Assembly (NCBI RefSeq): GCF_000455825.1
Contig: NZ_ATAO01000228.1
Span: 62,001-126,000, forward strand
From: Microbacterium maritypicum MF109
GTDB taxonomy: Bacteria > Actinomycetota > Actinomycetes > Actinomycetales > Microbacteriaceae
Reading direction: 5' to 3'
DNA length: 64,000 nucleotides
Part shown: positions 1-6,438 of the stretch, one piece after another
Position numbering within the stretch: the stretch's first letter is position 1
Layout of the letters: the number at the start of each line of letters is the position of its first letter
The notes under the pieces: model-generated
Told to the model about the DNA's origin: nothing
The model's database searches: none
The model's input: the letters and a program-made list of their open reading frames with translations, nothing else
Translations under genes and position numbers: made by a program

Positions 1-232
1 CCTCTTCGCCGATGTGCGAGAGGGCCTCCATGATCGGCAGGCGCAGGCGCTTGTTGATCTGCGCCGCGGTGAGGTCGTTCGGCACTTCCAGATACAGCGT
101 CGCTGACATCACCCCTGCCGGGACGGCGAGACTGAGGAAGCCCTGCAGCTGAGGTGTGACCCGATCGTCGTCGACCAGAAGCTCCTGCACCGTGGTCCAG
201 ATGGGGACGTCGGGCTGGGCAGGTGATGACAT
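1..232 (-). CDS. dnaA: Chromosomal replication initiator DnaA, N-terminal fragment
   Basis: This is the 5' end of dnaA; the gene continues past the left edge. The minus-strand reading begins MSSPAQPDVPIWTTVQELL and continues through an ITQ-type LYLEVPNDLTAAQIN stretch, which matches the N-terminal helicase-loading/self-interaction domain I of DnaA. An ATG at 232 is preceded by GGAG about five bases upstream, which sets the start. The AAA+ and DNA-binding domains are not visible. DnaA binds DnaA boxes to open oriC and represses its own promoter. The divergent position next to rpmH is the standard actinobacterial arrangement. Confidence 0.93.
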   Translation of the reverse strand, partial: MSSPAQPDVPIWTTVQELLVDDDRVTPQLQGFLSLAVPAGVMSATLYLEVPNDLTAAQINKRLRLPIMEALSHIGEE

Positions 233-279
233 GACGCTCCGGACGAGTGATCGAGGCGGGGTCGACGTGCCGTGTCCCC

Positions 280-288
280 TGTGGATAA
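280..288 (-). promoter_or_regulatory. DnaA box (perfect TTATCCACA)
   Basis: TGTGGATAA on the plus strand is the exact complement of the consensus DnaA box TTATCCACA. It lies 48 bases upstream of the dnaA start codon, so DnaA bound here could repress dnaA. Confidence 0.8.
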
Positions 289-379
289 CTTAGGATGCCA
301 CGGTAGTCATCCCGGCTGTGAACGGCAACCTGCCCTTGAAAACACGCGTGCGTGTTGCAGCTGCCGGCCGACCCGGGGT

Positions 380-388
380 TGTGGATAA
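380..388 (-). promoter_or_regulatory. DnaA box (perfect TTATCCACA)
   Basis: A second exact TGTGGATAA, in the same orientation as the first and exactly 100 bases from it. It lies between the dnaA start and the candidate rpmH promoter. Confidence 0.8.
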
Positions 389-434
389 TGGCTGTGCGGT
401 TCGTACCGGAAGACCACCAGAGGAGCGCGCAGAT

Positions 435-463
435 TTGCTCTGCGCGCCGGTAAGACGTACCCT
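435..463 (+). promoter_or_regulatory. Candidate rpmH promoter
   Basis: TTGCTC (435-440) and TACCCT (458-463) are separated by 17 bases and fit -35 and TANNNT -10 elements. Transcription would start near 470, giving a leader of about 80 bases before rpmH. A second TTGACT at 471-476 has no good -10 partner. The assignment is by pattern only. Confidence 0.4.
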
Positions 464-548
464 TACTTGGTTGACTTATGCCATTTTTGGCAGTACCCCA
501 TGTCTCCGGTCGAAGTGAACCCGGTGGCAGCATTCCCGGAGTGATTCC

Positions 549-686
549 ATGAGCAAGCGCACCTTCCAGCCCAACAACCGTCGTCGCGCCAAGAAGCACG
601 GCTTCCGTGCCCGCATGCGTACGCGTGCAGGCCGCGGCATCCTCGCTGCACGCCGCGCGAAGGGCCGCACCGAGCTCTCTGCGTAG
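549..686 (+). CDS. rpmH: 50S ribosomal protein L34
   Basis: A 45-residue, very basic protein beginning [19 protein letters not shown] and ending RTELSA, which is the L34 signature over its whole length. It binds 23S rRNA in the large ribosomal subunit. The ATG at 549 follows an upstream GGAG (538-541) at good spacing. rnpA starts six bases after the stop, the usual rpmH-rnpA pairing that links ribosome and RNase P production. It is the first gene of the conserved rpmH-to-rsmG run. Confidence 0.97.
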   Translation: MSKRTFQPNNRRRAKKHGFRARMRTRAGRGILAARRAKGRTELSA

Positions 687-692
687 TCCGCT

Positions 693-1049
693 GTGCTCGC
701 CCGCCCGTATCGGCTGACCCGCGGGAGCGACTATCGTCTGGTCGTTCGTCGCGGTTCCCGTTGTGGCGGGGCGCGCGTCATCACCTCGATGCTGACGACG
801 GGCGAGAGCAGAGCCGCAAGGTTCGGATTCATCATCAGCAAGCAGGTAGGCACCGCTGTGGTGCGCAACACCGTGCGTCGTCGGCTCAAAGCCGTGTGCG
901 CGGAGGCGCTCCCGGGTGTTCCCGAGGGCACGGATGTCGTCATCCGTGCCCTTCCTGCGTCTGCCACGGCCTCCTTCGCGGAGCTTCGAGCCGATGTCGA
1001 ACGCTGCTTGGGCAGACTGACGCCGGCTCCTGCCGCGGTGTCGGCATGA
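693..1049 (+). CDS. rnpA: Ribonuclease P protein component
   Basis: The 118-residue protein subunit of RNase P, which with the RNA subunit removes 5' leaders from pre-tRNA. The RNR signature RNTVRRRLK is at about residues 58-66, preceded by the family's FGFIISKQVG segment. Translation starts at a GTG at 693, six bases after the rpmH stop, and the TGA overlaps the yidD ATG. The C terminus is an Ala/Pro tail of no obvious function. Length and motif are normal for actinobacteria. Confidence 0.96.
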   Translation: MLARPYRLTRGSDYRLVVRRGSRCGGARVITSMLTTGESRAARFGFIISKQVGTAVVRNTVRRRLKAVCAEALPGVPEGTDVVIRALPASATASFAELRADVERCLGRLTPAPAAVSA

Positions 1050-1396
1050 CTGCGCTTCCAGCCTCGTCTGTCGGGACCGCGCAGTTGCACGCGCAGGACC
1101 TGATCCGCAGCATCCCGGTGATCCCGCGCAATCTCGTGCTGGGATTCCTCACCGCGTATCGCAAGGTCATCTCCCCGATGTACGGAGATGTCTGTGCGTA
1201 CTATCCCAGCTGTTCCGCCTACGCTGTAGGTGCGGTGCAGCAGCACGGTGCAGTGAAGGGAGCAGCGCTCTCGGCATGGCGCATCCTCCGCTGCAACCCC
1301 TGGACTACCGGCGGCGTCGATGATGTCCGTCCGCACGACCACTTCCGTTACGACCTGACTGCACACGGTTTCGTCGTCCCTTCCCGAAAGGACTGA
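1046..1396 (+). CDS. yidD: Membrane protein insertion efficiency factor YidD
   Basis: A protein of 116 residues from the ATG at 1046, which overlaps the rnpA stop as ATGA, so translation is probably coupled. It holds the family core: YRKVISP, the cysteine motif YYPSCSAYA, a conserved A-W-R-ILRCNPW segment and GGVDDVP-like ending. YidD is a small amphipathic inner-membrane-associated protein that assists YidC and Sec in membrane protein insertion. The N-terminal ~25 residues are not conserved in the family and a later start is possible. Confidence 0.93.
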   Translation: MTALPASSVGTAQLHAQDLIRSIPVIPRNLVLGFLTAYRKVISPMYGDVCAYYPSCSAYAVGAVQQHGAVKGAALSAWRILRCNPWTTGGVDDVRPHDHFRYDLTAHGFVVPSRKD

Positions 1397-1399
1397 TCG

Positions 1400-2470
1400 G
1401 TGGGTCTTGACCTTCTGCTCGCCAGTGCGACTCCCAGCCCCGAACCCGCGGCAGGTGGGTTCGATCTGATCGGCACCATCCTGTGGCCGCTCAAGTGGGT
1501 CGTCGAGCTCATCCTCGTCGCCTGGCACTGGCTGTTCACCGCCGTCGGGCTTCCTGCGGCATCCGGCATCACCTGGGTGCTGTCGATCGTCGGACTCGTC
1601 GTCGTGGTCCGTGCCGCTCTGATCCCGCTTTTCGTGAAGCAGATCAAGAGTCAGCGAAAGATGATGGAAATTGCTCCTGAACTGCGAAAAGTTCAGGAGA
1701 AGTACCGCGGCAAGAAGGATCAGCTCTCTCGCGAGGCCATGAGCCGCGAGACCATGGCGCTGTACAAGAAGCACGGCACGACACCGATGTCGAGCTGTCT
1801 GCCTCTGCTGGTGCAGATGCCGATCTTCTTCTCGCTGTACAGCGTGCTGAGCGATGTGAGCAAGCATGCGAAGGCAGGTGGTGGTGGCGTCGGGCTCCTG
1901 AGCCCGGAGCTGACGAAGGAGTTCTACGACGCCAAGCTGTTCGGCGTCGCCTCGCTGCACGAGAACCTCGGCAATGCGATCGATGCGAAGAACACCACGG
2001 CGATCGTCATCCTGGTCACGCTCGTCGTCCTCATGATCGCTTCGCAGTTCTTCACACAGCTGCAGATCATCTCGAAGAACCTGTCGCCCGAGGCCAAGAC
2101 CGGCCAGGCGTACCAGATGCAGAAGATCATGCTCTACGTGCTGCCGCTGGGCTTCATCTTCTCCGGTGTCTTCTTCCCGCTGGGCGTCGTCGTGTACTGG
2201 TTCATCTCGAACCTCTGGACCATGGGCCAGCAGTTCCTCGTCATCCGCGAGATGCCGACACCCGGTTCAGAAGCCGCCAAGGCTCGCGAGGAGCGTCTCG
2301 CCCGCAAGGGCAAGGCCATCGATTCCTCTGGCAAGGTCGTCCCGATGGCCGCTTATGAGGCGGAGCAGCAGCGTCTGCTCGAAGAGGCCGAGAAGGCCAA
2401 GGCGGAAGCACCGAAGCGTCAGCAGCCGGTCGGCAAGAAGCGCGCGAAGAAGAAGGGGAGCGGTTCATGA
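1400..2470 (+). CDS. yidC: YidC/Oxa1 membrane protein insertase
   Basis: A 356-residue membrane insertase that helps proteins enter and fold in the cytoplasmic membrane, alone or with SecYEG. Several hydrophobic segments are visible: about residues 30-75, the conserved CLPLLVQMPIFFSLY segment near 135-150, and two more near 195-215 and 245-285. A positively charged cytoplasmic loop lies between the first two. The tail is rich in Lys/Arg/Ala/Glu, as in actinobacterial YidC, and may contact ribosomes. It starts with a GTG at 1400, just after yidD, and its TGA overlaps the khpB start. Confidence 0.96.
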   Translation: MGLDLLLASATPSPEPAAGGFDLIGTILWPLKWVVELILVAWHWLFTAVGLPAASGITWVLSIVGLVVVVRAALIPLFVKQIKSQRKMMEIAPELRKVQEKYRGKKDQLSREAMSRETMALYKKHGTTPMSSCLPLLVQMPIFFSLYSVLSDVSKHAKAGGGGVGLLSPELTKEFYDAKLFGVASLHENLGNAIDAKNTTAIVILVTLVVLMIASQFFTQLQIISKNLSPEAKTGQAYQMQKIMLYVLPLGFIFSGVFFPLGVVVYWFISNLWTMGQQFLVIREMPTPGSEAAKAREERLARKGKAIDSSGKVVPMAAYEAEQQRLLEEAEKAKAEAPKRQQPVGKKRAKKKGSGS

Positions 2471-2958
2471 GCGAGACCATGACCGACAGCACCGAGCCCA
2501 CCGTTGCTCAGCTCGAGAACGAAGGCGACGTCGCCGCGGACTATCTCGAGGAACTTCTCGACATCGCGGACATCGATGGCGACTTGAACCTCGACGTTCG
2601 TCAGGGCCGCGCTTATGTCTCGGTCGAGGCCGAGGGAGATGCATTGGCGTTGCTCTCCGCCCCGGATACGGTGCAGGCGCTGCAGGAACTGACGCGTCTC
2701 GCGGTGCAGAGCAAGACCGGGTCGTTCTCTCGACTGATCCTCGACATCGCCGGCTCCCGCGACACCCGTCGCCGTCAGTTGGAGACGTTGGTCGATGCCG
2801 CCGCCGCGAAGCTCGACGAGGGCTCGTCCCAGGCGTCCCTGCCTTCGATGTCGAGTTACGAGCGCAAGCTGGTGCATGACATTGCTGCCGAACGGGGTCT
2901 GGTCTCCGAGTCCTACGGTGAGGGTGCCGACCGCCACACGGTTCTTCGCCGTCGTTGA
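2467..2958 (+). CDS. khpB: Jag/KhpB single-stranded nucleic-acid-binding protein (KH + R3H)
   Basis: A 163-residue protein with an N-terminal acidic tail, a KH-like region (about 20-95, including the LDIAGSRDTRRRQLE stretch) and a C-terminal R3H-like segment, YERKLVHDIAAERGL, near the end. The Jag N-terminal domain found in Firmicutes is absent, as usual in actinobacteria. KhpB binds RNA and affects cell elongation or division in other bacteria; that role is inherited from the family. The ATG overlaps the yidC TGA. The first parS site begins at 2960, right after the stop. Confidence 0.9.
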   Translation: MSETMTDSTEPTVAQLENEGDVAADYLEELLDIADIDGDLNLDVRQGRAYVSVEAEGDALALLSAPDTVQALQELTRLAVQSKTGSFSRLILDIAGSRDTRRRQLETLVDAAAAKLDEGSSQASLPSMSSYERKLVHDIAAERGLVSESYGEGADRHTVLRRR

Positions 2959-2959
2959 T

Positions 2960-2973
2960 GTTTCACGTGAAAC
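2960..2973. promoter_or_regulatory. parS site 1
   Basis: Exact GTTTCACGTGAAAC palindrome, the chromosomal ParB (Spo0J) binding site, inside the 33-base gap between khpB and rsmG. The flanking T and A extend it to 16 bases. Confidence 0.93.
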
Positions 2974-2991
2974 ATCGTTCCGGGGGCAGGT

Positions 2992-3615
2992 ATGAGTGAG
3001 CTTGAGCAGGAACCCTCGGTCGCTTCCGATCTCTTCGGAGACCGCATCGATGTGGCACGTTCGTTCACTTCTGCTCTCGCTCGCGAGGGGGAAGAGCGGG
3101 GCCTCATCGGTCCACTCGAGCTCCCACGGCTATGGACGCGTCACATCCTCAACAGCGTGATCGCTGCTCCCCTCTTTCACGGTTCCGTCGCTGATATCGG
3201 CTCTGGTGCCGGACTTCCTGGCCTGGTGCTCGCGATCGCGCGCCCGGACGTGCAATGGACTCTTGTCGAACCGATGGAGCGACGCGTCACCTGGCTCAAC
3301 GAGCAGGTCGATGGACTGGAGCTCTCGAACGTGACCGTTCTTCGATCGCGTGCGGAGGATGTACGTCCTGCGGAAGGCTTTGATGTCGTGACTGCTCGCG
3401 CCGTCAGCGCACTGCGCACCCTGGTTCCGTTGACTGCTCCGCTGGTTCGAGATGGCGGCGAACTCGCTCTCCTCAAGGGAATGAACGCACCGAATGAGAT
3501 CGAGGCGGCCCAGAAGCAGATCAAGAAGTTCCGTCTGGCGGATGTGAGGGTCGAGGTCTTGGGGGAGGGTATCCTCCCCGAAACCACCCGGGTGGTTCGC
3601 GCGCGCGTTCGCTAG
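2992..3615 (+). CDS. rsmG: 16S rRNA (guanine527-N7)-methyltransferase RsmG
   Basis: A 207-residue class I SAM-dependent methyltransferase that makes m7G527 in 16S rRNA of the small subunit. The SAM-binding loop VADIGSGAGLPGLVLAI is at about residues 65-80, followed by the acidic VEPMERR motif II and a VTARAVS motif. The N-terminal helical part begins MSELEQEP. Loss of RsmG gives low-level streptomycin resistance in known cases. It follows khpB by 33 bases, across parS site 1, and ends at a hairpin that contains parS site 2. Confidence 0.96.
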   Translation: MSELEQEPSVASDLFGDRIDVARSFTSALAREGEERGLIGPLELPRLWTRHILNSVIAAPLFHGSVADIGSGAGLPGLVLAIARPDVQWTLVEPMERRVTWLNEQVDGLELSNVTVLRSRAEDVRPAEGFDVVTARAVSALRTLVPLTAPLVRDGGELALLKGMNAPNEIEAAQKQIKKFRLADVRVEVLGEGILPETTRVVRARVR

Positions 3616-3637
3616 GGCCGTCCAGTTCCACAGATAG

Positions 3638-3669
3638 GCGGGGTGTTTCACGTGAAACACCCCGCTTTT
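3638..3669 (+). terminator. rsmG terminator built on parS site 2
   Basis: A 28-base perfect palindrome (3638-3665) consists of a parS core extended on each side by GC-rich arms (GCGGGGT / ACCCCGC) and is followed by TTTT. It starts 22 bases after the rsmG stop, so it looks like a rho-independent terminator with the parS sequence as the upper stem. Confidence 0.75.
3645..3658. promoter_or_regulatory. parS site 2
   Basis: Exact GTTTCACGTGAAAC palindrome forming the upper stem of the rsmG terminator hairpin. Confidence 0.93.
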
Positions 3670-3948
3670 CCGTGTAGTGCTGTCGGGGCCCGTTTGCCTC
3701 GCGCCGGAGTGTCGGCTTTGGACGTGATGAACTGTCGGGCGCCTGTTTTCCGTAGAGGCCGGACGACCCGGGGATGCGGTCGGGCTCCCGACGGAGGATT
3801 CTGGTGGGAGCGGGCCAAGCATGCCGGTGCTCCGTCCTCGCTATGTCTGTCTGGGGGAAAGCGGGGCTTGGGCGCCGCTCGACGCGGAGATCGCTGAAGT
3901 GCCGCCCATTACGCGGCGCACTTCTTCGTCGAGCAGACGAGAGGAGAT

Positions 3949-3962
3949 GTTTCACGTGAAAC
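3949..3962. promoter_or_regulatory. parS site 3
   Basis: Exact GTTTCACGTGAAAC palindrome in the gene-free region, 304 bases from site 2. Confidence 0.93.
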
Positions 3963-4105
3963 ACGGTGGATAGACGCACCTCGTGGCGCAGCCTCTCGTA
4001 GTGGTCCTGTGTCTCTGGGTGCTCGACTGGGCGCAATGACGACGTTGTGGGGAATAGCCATCGCGGATTGTCGTCGCTGGAGTTGTCACGGGCTGTCAGC
4101 GTGAT

Positions 4106-4145
4106 GGCTTGTGGGTGTGGCTTGTGGGCGTGGGCGTGGGCGTGG
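4106..4145 (+). repeat. Short GGGCGT / GGCTTGTGGG repeat
   Basis: GGCTTGTGGG occurs twice in direct repeat and runs into about three GGGCGT units. It is a simple-sequence tract inside the gene-free parS region; no function is evident. Confidence 0.6.
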
Positions 4146-4223
4146 CAGATGCGCACCAAGAAGCATGGTGCGCAGGCTTGCTGCCGGCGGGGACCGGGTG
4201 ATGCCGAACACGCTTGCTGCCTG

Positions 4224-4237
4224 GTTTCACGTGAAAC
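4224..4237. promoter_or_regulatory. parS site 4
   Basis: Exact GTTTCACGTGAAAC palindrome, 275 bases from site 3. Confidence 0.93.
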
Positions 4238-4374
4238 GCTGACGTCGCGTCCAGGCGCGAGATCGACGGCTCAAGCTCCACCGAGTCCCCCTTGACGGAG
4301 CGAGCACTATGTCGACCCCACCTTTGTGGATGCCCATCTGCCACGGTCACGGTTCTCGATGGCTTTGGAAGGGT

Positions 4375-4388
4375 GTTTCACGTGAAAC
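4375..4388. promoter_or_regulatory. parS site 5
   Basis: Exact GTTTCACGTGAAAC palindrome, 151 bases from site 4, the closest pair in the cluster. Confidence 0.93.
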
Positions 4389-4867
4389 ATGACCGCCTAT
4401 TCGTCCGCTATCCCGCGTAGAGTCCGTTCTCCCACCAGAACCGCGCGAGCGACATTGATCTGGAGAGGCGCGGATAGTGGGGTGGGGGAGGGAGGTGGCC
4501 ACTGTCTTTTGCTTGCGAGACGTACCCCTCCAAGGGTCAACGTCTTCCATGTGCGTCTCATCTCTCTGCGTTTCACCTATGTGCGCCTGACCTTTTGGCC
4601 ACCGAGCGCCGGTGTTGCGGATTGCGGCCTCTCTTGTGAAAAAGGGGGGGGCTCCCTGTAGATCTGCGACTCGCCGCAAGACCGGGACTTCCTGTGGAGA
4701 ATGGTCTTCGCGGCGGAGCGCGATCTGGTCGCCGCTTCCCGCTCCGAGGTGCGGGGATTCGCGTGGTTGTCCTCCCAGCGCATGGTCAGGTGTGGATGCA
4801 CTTCCTCCAGGAATCACTGCGCTGGTATTAGTGTCCGCTCTCGTCCGTGCAGCCCTTCTTCACTCAT

Positions 4868-4881
4868 GTTTCACGTGAAAC
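4868..4881. promoter_or_regulatory. parS site 6
   Basis: Exact GTTTCACGTGAAAC palindrome, 493 bases from site 5. Confidence 0.93.
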
Positions 4882-5074
4882 GGCTCGAGGTAGCGTGGTC
4901 GCGCCGCGGGCGGTCATCTCGAGGTACGTCCTTACGAGGCTGATCGGCAGCATCGGGGCTCGCGCGGTGCGCCGAGTCCCGCCCTCTGGCGCAAGCGGCC
5001 TTGTCCGTGAGCGCAGTACGGACGAGTTGATGTGAGGAAGAACGCCGCTCTGCGCCAGGCCATGTAAACCTTCG

Positions 5075-5199
5075 GTTCAGGCGCGTAGCTCGGTCAGCGC
5101 GGCTAGGAGAGTGTGGCTCAGGTATTGCGGCCAGGGGGTGCGGCTAGGGGGCGCGGTCAAGGGAATGTAGTTCAGGGAGTGCGCTTCGGTTGGGGTGCA
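5075..5199 (+). repeat. Degenerate 13-14-base tandem repeat
   Basis: About eight or nine imperfect units can be aligned, each like GCTCAGGGAGTGCG: for example GCTAGGAGAGTGTG, GCTCAGGTATTGCG, GCCAGGGGGTGCG, GCTAGGGGGCGCG and GTTCAGGGAGTGCG. It lies between parS sites 6 and 7 in the gene-free region. The first unit looks superficially like a tRNA D-arm but no tRNA fold is present. Confidence 0.65.
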
Positions 5200-5344
5200 C
5201 GGGCTCGGGAAGACATTTCAGGAGACGCGGCTCGGCACGAAAGTCCATGGCGCCCCAAAACTGACATACCCAGGCTGTGCCCCGCTGTCGTTCTGCCGGG
5301 GAGGAAGCGCCTCCCAGGGTGCACGCGCCTCGCGAACGACCCCC

Positions 5345-5358
5345 GTTTCACGTGAAAC
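5345..5358. promoter_or_regulatory. parS site 7
   Basis: Exact GTTTCACGTGAAAC palindrome, 477 bases from site 6 and about 155 bases before parA. Confidence 0.93.
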
Positions 5359-5511
5359 AACGGCCTCGACCGCAAAGTGGGGCCCTCAGACCCCCTGAGA
5401 TCTCGGATCCCTTTCCGCCCGCAACGCACGCTCGAAGGGCCCACGGCGTACGCTCCGTCATCGAAGGTCAGTCCCAGCGATTAGAGTGGAACGCGGCCCC
5501 GAAAGGAGTGG

Positions 5512-6438
5512 ATGTTTCACGTGAAACAGTCCGAGAAGACGTCATCGAACGGATCGTTCGGGATGGATACGCCGCTCGCGCGGGAACTCGCTGACCTCTC
5601 CGCGCGCCGGCGCGCACTCGAGGCCACCACCGTGGAGTTCACCGGGGAAACCCGTGTGCTGACGGTGTCGAATCAGAAGGGCGGTGTGGGTAAGACCACT
5701 ACCGCCGTGAACATCGCCTCCGCCCTGGCGGGAATGGGGGCGAAGGTTCTGGTCATCGACCTCGACCCCCAAGGCAATGCGTCCACGGCCTTGGGTGTGC
5801 CGCACAGCGCTGAGATTCCCAGCGTCTACGACGTACTGATCGATGAGCTCCCACTAGCGGACATCGTGCAGGAGAGCCCCGAGGATTCGAACCTCTTCTG
5901 TGCGCCGAGCACCATCCATCTCGCGGGTGCAGAGATCGAACTCGTTGCACAGGTCGCCCGAGAGCATCGCCTGCGTCGCGCGCTCGAGGCGTACCTGGCC
6001 GACCACCCTATGGATTTCGTCATCATCGACTGCCCCCCTTCGTTGGGGCTGCTCACGATCAACGCCTTCACGGCCGCGACCGAGGTCTTCATCCCGATCC
6101 AGTGCGAGTACTACGCCCTCGAGGGATTGAGTCAACTGCTCGGGAGCATTCAGATGATCCAGAAGCACCTGAATCCGGTCCTTCACCTCTCCACGATCCT
6201 GCTCACGATGTTCGATGGTCGTACGCGCCTGGCGCAGCAGGTCGCCGAAGAGGTGCGTACGCACTTCCCGGAGCAGGTACTCGAGACGGTCATCCCGCGT
6301 TCCGTCCGGGTATCGGAGGCCCCCAGCTTCGGTCAGACCGTGATCGCATACGACGGTCAGTCCGCCGGCGCGATCGCGTACCGTGAGGCCGCTGTTGAAA
6401 TCGCATCGCGCACAGCGACGCAGAGCAAGGAGAAATGA
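5512..6438 (+). CDS. parA: Chromosome partitioning ATPase ParA (Soj)
   Basis: A 308-residue P-loop ATPase that binds DNA non-specifically and, with ParB-parS, moves origin regions apart. The deviant Walker A motif KGGVGKTT is at residues 56-63 and Walker A'/B DFVIIDCPP near 166-175. The chosen ATG (5512) sits three bases after GAAAGGAG and makes the first six codons (MFHVKQ) out of parS site 8. An internal ATG at 5563 (MDTPLAREL) would skip this leader and fits the conserved N terminus better, so the start is uncertain. The stop overlaps parB. Confidence 0.94.
   Translation: MFHVKQSEKTSSNGSFGMDTPLARELADLSARRRALEATTVEFTGETRVLTVSNQKGGVGKTTTAVNIASALAGMGAKVLVIDLDPQGNASTALGVPHSAEIPSVYDVLIDELPLADIVQESPEDSNLFCAPSTIHLAGAEIELVAQVAREHRLRRALEAYLADHPMDFVIIDCPPSLGLLTINAFTAATEVFIPIQCEYYALEGLSQLLGSIQMIQKHLNPVLHLSTILLTMFDGRTRLAQQVAEEVRTHFPEQVLETVIPRSVRVSEAPSFGQTVIAYDGQSAGAIAYREAAVEIASRTATQSKEK
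5514..5527. promoter_or_regulatory. parS site 8, overlapping the parA start
   Basis: Exact GTTTCACGTGAAAC palindrome whose first base is the G of the parA ATG. It is read as codons 1-6 of parA if the upstream start is used; otherwise it lies just upstream of the coding region. ParB bound here would sit on the parA initiation region. Confidence 0.92.

Larger units (their letters stand above)
233..548. promoter_or_regulatory. dnaA-rpmH intergenic region with DnaA boxes
   Basis: This 316-base gap between divergent dnaA and rpmH holds two perfect DnaA boxes 100 bases apart, a candidate rpmH promoter and a short leader hairpin (TGCCA 479-483 with TGGCA 488-492). I see no protein gene in it. It probably carries the dnaA and rpmH promoters and DnaA autoregulation. 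The functional oriC is more likely between dnaA and dnaN, outside the window, because only two boxes and no clear AT-rich unwinding element are seen here. Confidence 0.7.
3616..5511. other. Gene-free 1.9-kb parS-rich region
   Basis: Nothing in this stretch looks like a protein gene. The open frames are short, overlap on both strands and resemble no family I know, and several merely read through the parS sites. It contains parS sites 2-7, a terminator, a GGGCGT repeat at 4106-4145, a G8 run near 4645 and a degenerate 13-14-base tandem array at 5075-5199. parS site 8 is at its right boundary. The region probably works as the ParB loading (centromere) zone. Confidence 0.75.

Noticed and set aside
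233..548. The dnaA-rpmH gap as the replication origin.
   Set aside because: Only two DnaA boxes and no clear AT-rich unwinding element are present. In actinobacteria the main origin usually lies between dnaA and dnaN, outside this window.
731..1960. A 409-residue minus-strand reading frame across rnpA, yidD and yidC.
   Set aside because: It is antisense to three conserved genes, has an odd composition (Arg/His/Gln-rich) and matches nothing. It is a high-GC shadow.
4320..4800. TGTGGATG and TGTGGAG sequences as DnaA boxes.
   Set aside because: They deviate from the TTATCCACA consensus, are isolated, and are expected by chance in this sequence.
3643..4943. Short frames in the parS region encoding peptides with FHVKH or FHVKR.
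   Set aside because: These only reflect the parS palindrome translated in several frames; the frames are short, overlapping and unrelated to known proteins.
5041..5130. A stretch resembling a tRNA (GTAGCTCGGTCAGCGCGG).
   Set aside because: It has a D-arm-like sequence but no acceptor stem, anticodon arm or T-arm at the right distances. It is part of the degenerate tandem repeat.
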